This document shows, piece after piece, positions 57,601-64,000 of a stretch of 64,000 nucleotides of DNA. The notes below the pieces were generated by a model. That model ran no database searches. It was not told the origin of the DNA and worked only from the letters and a program-made list of their open reading frames with translations. Every line of letters begins with the position of its first letter. Within the stretch, counting starts at the first letter, position 1. The position numbers and the translations under genes were made by a program. This stretch comes from Eublepharis macularius (Eukaryota > Chordata > Lepidosauria > Squamata > Eublepharidae), in the NCBI RefSeq assembly GCF_028583425.1, contig NC_072793.1:173019681-173083680 (forward strand), read 5' to 3'.

Positions 57601-58450
57601 CTATGACCGAGTAGAACCGGGACCCAGCGGCAATGGCCGTTAGGATCTCATTGTACTTGGCCACAACCGGGGCAACTGGAGGGGTGGTGGCATTCAGGGC
57701 ACGGAAGTCGACCGTCATTCTCCAGGTCACTCCATCTGCTTTTAGAACTGGCCACAATGGGGCGTTGCAGATGGACTGCATCGGGAGTATGACGTCCCAC
57801 TCAAGGAGTCCTTCTATAGTTTTGGCTATCCCTGCCTCAGCTTCCGCTGGGTACTTGTACTGTCGTTGGGGAGGGGGGTCCTTTCCTTCAATCAGGACGC
57901 AGGCGCCCTTCACTATCCCACACTCGGCCTTGTCTGTCACCCACACTTCGGGAAAGTCCTGAACCCAGGGGTCTCCTGTGATGGGGGCGAGAGGGAGGGG
58001 GGCCTTAAGGGCTGCGCACCGATGGATTGCATTGACGAAGTCTGGGCCTCCTGGGATGCGCCACAGGAGCCCATTTGCTAGGTCGATGGTCAGTCCCTCG
58101 GCACGGAAAAATGGCATGCCCAAAAGTCCATCGTCTTCTCCCCGGTTTGCGCATGCCGAAATCCGGGTGGCCAGGTTCCCAACGGAGAGGGGAATATCCT
58201 GCCAGACCGGGGATTCCTGCATGCCGCCTCCAAAACCGGCGAGTTGCATGGTTGTGGGGGTCTGGGTGCCCTTCGTGACTAAGGTGGGCCGGAGTATGTT
58301 AAGTGAAGCTCCGGTATCTATGAGGAGAGTGGCAGGCTTCTTCTTTTCCCCGGGAGTCCCGATCCCTGCCTTCACTGTCGGTCTCCCCCATGTGTCCGGC
58401 TTTAGTTTGGCAACTATGCCCACGGAGGGAGACTGGGACTCGGGGCAACC
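54611..58450 (-). CDS. pol: Retroviral pol (protease, RT, RNase H, integrase)
   Basis: Same frame as gag, separated by one amber codon, the read-through layout known from gamma- and epsilonretroviruses. About 1270 residues. Protease LLIDTGASLNIL (about residue 37); RT with LPQG-like TPQGFHSSPS and YVDDILV (about 339); RNase H CDGSSF (about 644), YTDSDW and HVKGHQ (about 758); integrase zinc site HEQGH..CLSC (about 880), then catalytic D (IQIDFIGPL, about 945), D (MDSDLGSHF, about 1002) and E (GAIERTNQTLKE, about 1040), and a GPVPI..YQV C-terminal fold. All catalytic residues are in place. Confidence 0.93.
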   Translation of the reverse strand, partial: GCPESQSPSVGIVAKLKPDTWGRPTVKAGIGTPGEKKKPATLLIDTGASLNILRPTLVTKGTQTPTTMQLAGFGGGMQESPVWQDIPLSVGNLATRISACANRGEDDGLLGMPFFRAEGLTIDLANGLLWRIPGGPDFVNAIHRCAALKAPLPLAPITGDPWVQDFPEVWVTDKAECGIVKGACVLIEGKDPPPQRQYKYPAEAEAGIAKTIEGLLEWDVILPMQSICNAPLWPVLKADGVTWRMTVDFRALNATTPPVAPVVAKYNEILTAIAAGSRFYSVIDLANAFHSIRLHESCWYKFAFTFRGQQYAFKRTPQGFHSSPSICHAHVVQMWERLQPSSRPHVLSYVDDILVHAPTEELAHQITREVLELLRETGFKASREKAQLVQTSVKYLGLTLGPEGRTPDAQRMEVISKLPAPTDVPSLRALLGTFNFSRDFIESFADKARPLYALLKKNTPWEWGPEQQTALAELKRSLAAAPALAHPDVTQPFFIQLAVADKSIGATLTQQQAGTARVVAYASRNLTAVETKFSPCEKTCLALVWSLTHWEFIIGGSRTIVQTTHTPLKYILSGKIQDGQVSNARIAQWTLALVNRGVEFKKETTEPPAPYGLLVTGTEHECPLDPPPQVVWPVTWGVPLEEARQNGFTCWFCDGSSFHVGGSPRTGYGAVRVSDAHTLKGPARPHSSQAAEVQALLAVLEFEPPESPLAIYTDSDWTAKAATVWLPVWQNQGWRASDGKPVAHLQLWQQVAALLQSRSGPTQVTHVKGHQKTNSETAYWNDQADLAAKAAATENAPLPEPATDCPLHPVTTRAQARSQARGTTGTLDLAQLQQSDPEITDLLAAGRDQTGRLMIREEEGIVWAVDAAGERHWVVPLEVRADLIQFVHEQGHRGKDLTLERVKEVGWWPGMRTEVAQWVDNCLSCAMVNADPTGPRAPLQHQRIDGPWARIQIDFIGPLPPTARGNRYCLTVIDPFSKWVEAFPCKRNNAATTAKLLFNNVFSRWGIVRVMDSDLGSHFIGEVTQELCKALGIQQRFHIAGHPQASGAIERTNQTLKEALRKMVRSSGRDWDEKLPIILMAIRGTTAVHGLTPHMVMTGRRMQLPEAFWLDTQLPSDMQPVVINDAWVQDLLSSIHAVHMQVAQKLGTAQKEMDRKLGWVRNPRQWEEGQLVLYRKFSQKAHSLAAKWQGPVPITKRVSPAVYQVAIQRKTGGTWLKYFHASQLKEWKGKPLQTAPPVYDPGGAATSPAPLCPVIRQISLHPGPEIPCVPLDQTFVALV

Positions 58451-60481
58451 CTATTCTGATCCTGCACACTGGTCGGTGAAAGCGGCGCTTCCTCTAAAGG
58501 GGTTGTTGGGGCTCGGTCGTTCCCGGACCGCAGCTATCGGGGGACTCGAGAAGGGAGGGTCCGGCGGTAAAGGGGGCGCCGACGGAGGTACTGGGGGCTG
58601 CTGCTGGTCTTCCCATTCCATGATCGCCTTCATTAGAACGGACGTGGGCTTCCCATCGAATAGCTCCATGTTCGCTCCAATGTTTTTGAGGCGCATCCAT
58701 AGCTCCCAACGGAGGGAGTCCCTGGACTGGGGCGTGCTGCCACGGTCCCGGTAGCCCTCGTGGTCGCCCTGCGATGCTCCCCAAGCGTTAGACTGATCTG
58801 GAGGCGGGTAGACCTGATGATTGTACGGGTGTGATGCTCGCGAGTGAGAAGGGGCTAGGGGCGCCTCCTGTAATCGGGGCTCGTGGGGTCCCTGCTGGGA
58901 GGAGGAACTGTAACTCGGGGTGGGCGCAAAGGAAACTCCCGGGCGGTAGTCCCTTGGTCCTCTTCCCCGGTTAAAGCTACTGCTCCTTCCCCTCAGGATC
59001 CCTCCCCTTGCCTCCGGGTACGGGCTGCGTCCCTGCGGTCGGTATTGAGAGTGGGGGCCATGATTGGCATAGGTGACTGCACTTATCGGCTCGCTCTCCT
59101 TTCTACGAGAGGCCGGGGACTTCACATGGCGGATGGCGCCGGTCTCTCGCAACAGGCCAGCAATGCTCCTGATGCGGGATTCCAGCTCTCCCCATGTAAT
59201 GCTCCCGGGCTCGACTCCTGCTAGGGCTAGGCGAGTGGTACTGTTGAGCCCATCTATGACTGCCCTCCTGAATTCTAAGTCGTCGAAGTCCGGCATGTCG
59301 CTCAAATCTAAATCTACTTCGTCTGCTAGTTCGGCTAGGAGCTGTTTCCTGGCTAAATATGCCTCTGGATCCTCTCCGGGTTTTTGAGACTCTGCAATAT
59401 ACAGGGCTTTTAAACTCTTGGTGGGCCACAGGAAGGCACACAACTCTTTCATGGCACCATACTGACTGCGAGTGGCTAGTCTCCTGTTAGAAATGTATGC
59501 ATTAAGAGAGGTGACTATTTCGGGGCTGGCACAATGGCGGGCCAGCTGAGCTACATCGGAGCCACTGGCAGAGGGCTGGGACATGGTCACGTGTGCAAAC
59601 CATTGTATAGCTGAGTCTCGGTTCAGGGGTCCCATGCGGTCTGCTATGGCTTGGAGCTCATCGGGCCTCCAATTGCGGGTCTCCTTAACTATTCGGTCTG
59701 TCTTCCTGCCATCATCGTCTGTGGTGACAATTTCTTTAGTAGCTATTGGATGGAGGGGCTGTGGAGCTTCCTCGGGCTGGGACGAAGGGGGTGACCAACT
59801 GTCGGTACTACCTTCGGGGAGGGCCAAGAGGGCTGAGGGGTGCACGGCGGAAATTACGGCCTGTTGCATCCCCAAGTGTCGCTTCAGGGCCTCTAGCTCC
59901 CTCTTACAAGCTGAATGGTCCGCGGCTGCGGTTTTAGACTGGTTGTGGTCCGCCATGAACCGGGCGGCATGGGTGAGCTTAGTAATCTCCTCTTGTCCCT
60001 CAGTTAATGCGTGCTCAGCCATATCGGCACGAGCGGCGGCCGCTTCAGCCTTGTGCTGGGCGTCCTGGAGGGCGGTAGTTAATCCCTGTTTCTCTAGTAT
60101 GAAATTGACGCGTTCGGCGCGCCACTCAACTGCCTTTTCCTCATGTTCTTTCTCCTGTTCGGTTAGCTTGGTCCTGAGAGTCTGGATTTCTAGGCGCAAG
60201 GCGTCCTGTTCTCGTTTGGACCTCTCCTCTAACTCCTCCTGTGTGGTTTGTAACTTACTAATTAGGGACACGCTGTCCTGCAGGGCAGTGAAAAGTGCCC
60301 AGGCTCCATATCTGTCCTTCTTGCTAGACCTAGGTTTCTCCTTGTCACAGAAGTCCTGGAAGGCGCTTCTAACTATCTGGAGTGGGTCGGGTCCCTTGAA
60401 GGAACCGGCTTCCCAAGGGCAATCTCCCTTCTTAACTAGCCACTTCTCCAGGCGGGGCACGGTGGGGTTTGCCCGGTACAT
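58451..60481 (-). CDS. gag: Retroviral gag, no zinc knuckle
   Basis: 676 residues from ATG at 60481 (MYRANPTVPRLEKWLVKKGD). Residues about 75-200 are strongly heptad-like (LQTTQEELEERSKREQDALR and following), a long coiled coil. The capsid-like part (about 260-470) includes EDPEAYLARKQLLAELADE. No CCHC box is present; instead an RG-rich tract (RGGILRGRSSSFNRGRGPRD, about 492-511) and a proline-rich C-terminus follow. RG boxes in place of zinc knuckles are known in foamy virus Gag. Confidence 0.85.
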   Translation of the reverse strand: MYRANPTVPRLEKWLVKKGDCPWEAGSFKGPDPLQIVRSAFQDFCDKEKPRSSKKDRYGAWALFTALQDSVSLISKLQTTQEELEERSKREQDALRLEIQTLRTKLTEQEKEHEEKAVEWRAERVNFILEKQGLTTALQDAQHKAEAAAARADMAEHALTEGQEEITKLTHAARFMADHNQSKTAAADHSACKRELEALKRHLGMQQAVISAVHPSALLALPEGSTDSWSPPSSQPEEAPQPLHPIATKEIVTTDDDGRKTDRIVKETRNWRPDELQAIADRMGPLNRDSAIQWFAHVTMSQPSASGSDVAQLARHCASPEIVTSLNAYISNRRLATRSQYGAMKELCAFLWPTKSLKALYIAESQKPGEDPEAYLARKQLLAELADEVDLDLSDMPDFDDLEFRRAVIDGLNSTTRLALAGVEPGSITWGELESRIRSIAGLLRETGAIRHVKSPASRRKESEPISAVTYANHGPHSQYRPQGRSPYPEARGGILRGRSSSFNRGRGPRDYRPGVSFAPTPSYSSSSQQGPHEPRLQEAPLAPSHSRASHPYNHQVYPPPDQSNAWGASQGDHEGYRDRGSTPQSRDSLRWELWMRLKNIGANMELFDGKPTSVLMKAIMEWEDQQQPPVPPSAPPLPPDPPFSSPPIAAVRERPSPNNPFRGSAAFTDQCAGSE

Positions 60482-60839
60482 CTTGCTTTCGTTTAAGGCT
60501 GATCACGGGGGAGGTTAAAGAGTGGATCAGCGACACCAGGGGTGGGGCGATTAAAGCTGCTCAAGGGTTTTAACAACTTCTTCCTCTCTATGTTCCTTTT
60601 GGGAGGTTTATCCTTCCCTCAGGTCCTCAAGGGCTTTTACCAGGGGGTTTTAAGGTCCTACTTTTAGGGTCACAAGGGTATTTTTAAGGGTCCTACACTC
60701 AGTTCTTCTCCACCGGGGGAGAAGGAAAAATTCCTATTCCCGTTTCAAGCTTGCCTACAAGCCACGGGACCAGGAAAAATTTACTGGCTCAGAGGGTGCT
60801 CTCAAGCTCTCTAAGCCCAAGAACCAAAACGCTCAGTGC

Positions 60840-61110
60840 TCCCAAGCCTCTGCTCAGAAGCCAAAGCTCAGGGGTCTCCCAAGCCTCTACTCGGAAAACC
60901 AAAGCTCAGGGGTCTCCCAAGCCTATACTCAGAAAACCAAAGCTCAGGGGTCTCCCAAGCCTATGCGCTCAGAAAACCAAAAAGTGTTCCCAAGCCTCTG
61001 CTCAGAAACTGCAATTAAGGGGTCTCCCAAGCCTCTGCTCAGGCAACCAGAAATGCTCCCAAGCCTCTGCTCAGAAGCTGCAAATGCTCTCAAGCTCTCT
61101 GCCCAAGAAC
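60840..61110 (-). repeat. 38-bp tandem repeats in the retroviral leader
   Basis: Three to four clear copies of a 38-bp unit (plus strand AAGCCTATACTCAGAAAACC, then AAAGCTCAGGGGTCTCCC) and several shorter ones (CCAAGCCTCTGCTCAGAA). Related half units run on to about 61390. They lie in the 1.5-kb leader between primer site and gag, possibly part of packaging or translation control. No CRISPR-like features. Confidence 0.75.
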
Positions 61111-61966
61111 TAAACTCAAAAAGTCCCCAGGCCTCGTGCTCAGAGACAAACGGTTAAACTGTCTCCAAGCCAAGACCAAAAGACTACAGCGCTCAAGGAC
61201 TGCCTCTGCAAGTCCCCAAGCAAAAGTGCTCAGGAGTAAAACTACGGTACTCCTAAGCGGAAAAAGCGCTCAAGAGTTCTACCAACTCTCAAGCGAAAGT
61301 GTGCCCAAGAGTCCCACTGACTCCCAAGCGAGGTGCGCCCACGAGTCTGACTTAAAACTCGCAAGCGGAAAGGCGCCCAAGAGTCTAACTTAAAACTCTT
61401 AAGCACGGTGCGGCCGGCTGCCGCGGGGCTTCAGGAACCTGGCTTTAGATTCCCAAAGCTAACTGACTGAACAACCAAACGGACTAACAATCCCTTCACG
61501 TTTCCTCCGGAGCGGGGATTGAAGCCTAAGTGCTGGCAGGAACGGGGTATGGACGGACTTAGGAGAGACGGGGGAGGGCGGAAAAGAGTTTTATATGTGC
61601 TGCTTCAGGATATATATCTATAGAGCCTACTTCTGGGATCCCACCCACATAGACGCGTTTAGGCGGCCCGGAAGGTGGCCAGGAACTTCACCAGTTCAGA
61701 GGTCCTCACCCACAGTACACCGGTTATAACGGCTGGAGGGCCTCGCGGTGCACCACAAAAGGCAAGTAGTCCAAAGCTGGCTGAAGGAGGAAATGGGGGA
61801 AAAGCCAACCCACAAGATAGAATTGCTCGCTAGAGCCACACACACTCACACTTTTAATTCCCTGAGCTAAATTGCGCTCTTTACACTGAGGTCTGGAAAA
61901 TTTTCCTCTAAGTCAGTTCGCTGAAGACACGCGTGTCGACTCACGTGTATTCACACGAACTGGGTT

Positions 61967-61985
61967 ATGCCCGCATTCTCCACCA
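61967..61985 (-). other. Primer binding site, tRNA-Ala-like
   Basis: Minus strand TGGTGGAGAATGCGGGCAT starts six bases after the 5' LTR. It fits the 3' end of a vertebrate tRNA-Ala (..GCCCACATTCTCCACCA, from memory) with one mismatch. Confidence 0.65.
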
Positions 61986-61991
61986 GTAAAC

Positions 61992-63478
<1,487 letters not shown>

Positions 63479-64000
63479 TTTCAAGCTTGCTCCTCTGAAG
63501 AATGGCCCATTCTCAGTGGATTGCACAAAAAATCTAGGTCTTTTTTTTAATCCCAGGGACACTGAAAATGAGAGTTTGAATTCTTCTGCCAGTAGAACTT
63601 CCAACACTTCTGAGGTCCCAGATTACTGCAGTGCACAGTAATACATTTTATTTCCACACTAGGGCTTAGTACAAACCCCAAACTGGATTTTTAAGTTTTT
63701 CTCTGCTAACAAAAGACAGGCAGGAAGGAGGAAATCAACTGATCCCAAGCACTGTCCCTCTTGTCAAGGGCTCAAATGAGTGCCGGTTATCAAAGATTTG
63801 GAAATGCAAATGGCCTCCAGGCTGAAGACAATGGCGGGAATCTGTCACCTAGAAGGAACACGATTTGGGTCTATGAGGGGCTGGGTGGCAAAGTCCCGTG
63901 GCCTGGAAGGGGGTCTTTTTTGGCTGATTGAATCTGGGGATAACCTACAGAAAGGAGCTCTCATATTGAGTACCATTTTGGATGGTTGCCATGGCCACAT
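63479..64000. other. Window end, nothing recognised
   Basis: No exon, SINE or known repeat could be named. Confidence 0.35.

Noticed and set aside
60840-61110. CRISPR array
   Set aside because: The repeats are head to tail without spacers of constant length and lie in a retroviral leader in a vertebrate genome. The GATA tracts and Helitron units are rejected for the same reason.

Overview
The window looks like nuclear DNA of a sauropsid, most likely a squamate such as a gecko or other lizard. Evidence: two multi-exon KRAB zinc-finger genes of the reptile type (one keeps a SCAN-exon remnant), a CR1 LINE, an ORF1-only L1, several tRNA- and 5S-like SINEs, hAT MITEs with 8-bp target duplications, HeliBat-like Helitrons, and many Penelope-like elements (PLEs). 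The species is an inference.

Layout. 1-8.7 kb: no host coding sequence seen; dispersed repeats, one hAT MITE (1598-2069), PLE pieces and SINEs. 8.7-22.6 kb, plus strand: a six-exon SCAN(relic)-KRAB-C2H2 gene whose exon phases join into 1058 codons with 26 complete fingers; its introns hold a Helitron (12157-15635) carrying two PLEs, and a palindromic hAT MITE (17736-17972). 24.6-29.6 kb: a second Helitron, minus strand, split by a nest (a long inverted-repeat element that itself holds an ORF1-only L1 and a PLE palindrome). 31-32.4 kb: CR1 3' end split by a hAT MITE. 34.3-39.9 kb, minus strand: a three-exon KRAB-C2H2 gene with 15 fingers and an eroded KRAB-A box, convergent with the first. 40-47 kb: SINEs, MITEs, a PLE copy with a GIY-YIG remnant, and a short third Helitron. 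47.9-63.4 kb: a 15.4-kb endogenous retrovirus on the minus strand that looks whole and young, sitting inside a (GATA)n microsatellite.

Most interesting points. (1) At least eight hammerhead-ribozyme-like cores (CTGANGA, stem II, GAAA or near) lie in repeats that otherwise look unrelated, which ties them together as PLE terminal sequences. (2) Three inverted-arm elements, each with a short unpaired tail, sit in the same motif of the Helitron minisatellite. (3) The retrovirus has identical-looking 1383-bp LTRs, a tRNA-Ala-like primer site, a Gag with coiled coils and RG boxes but no zinc knuckle, and an Env whose cysteine-rich, heptad-flanked layout is unlike the usual gammaretroviral one. Young retroviruses and KRAB zinc-finger genes are commonly linked as target and repressor, but nothing here shows that these two genes act on this element.

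Limits: everything is by eye; repeat family names are from memory, and no alignment, folding or database search was run.
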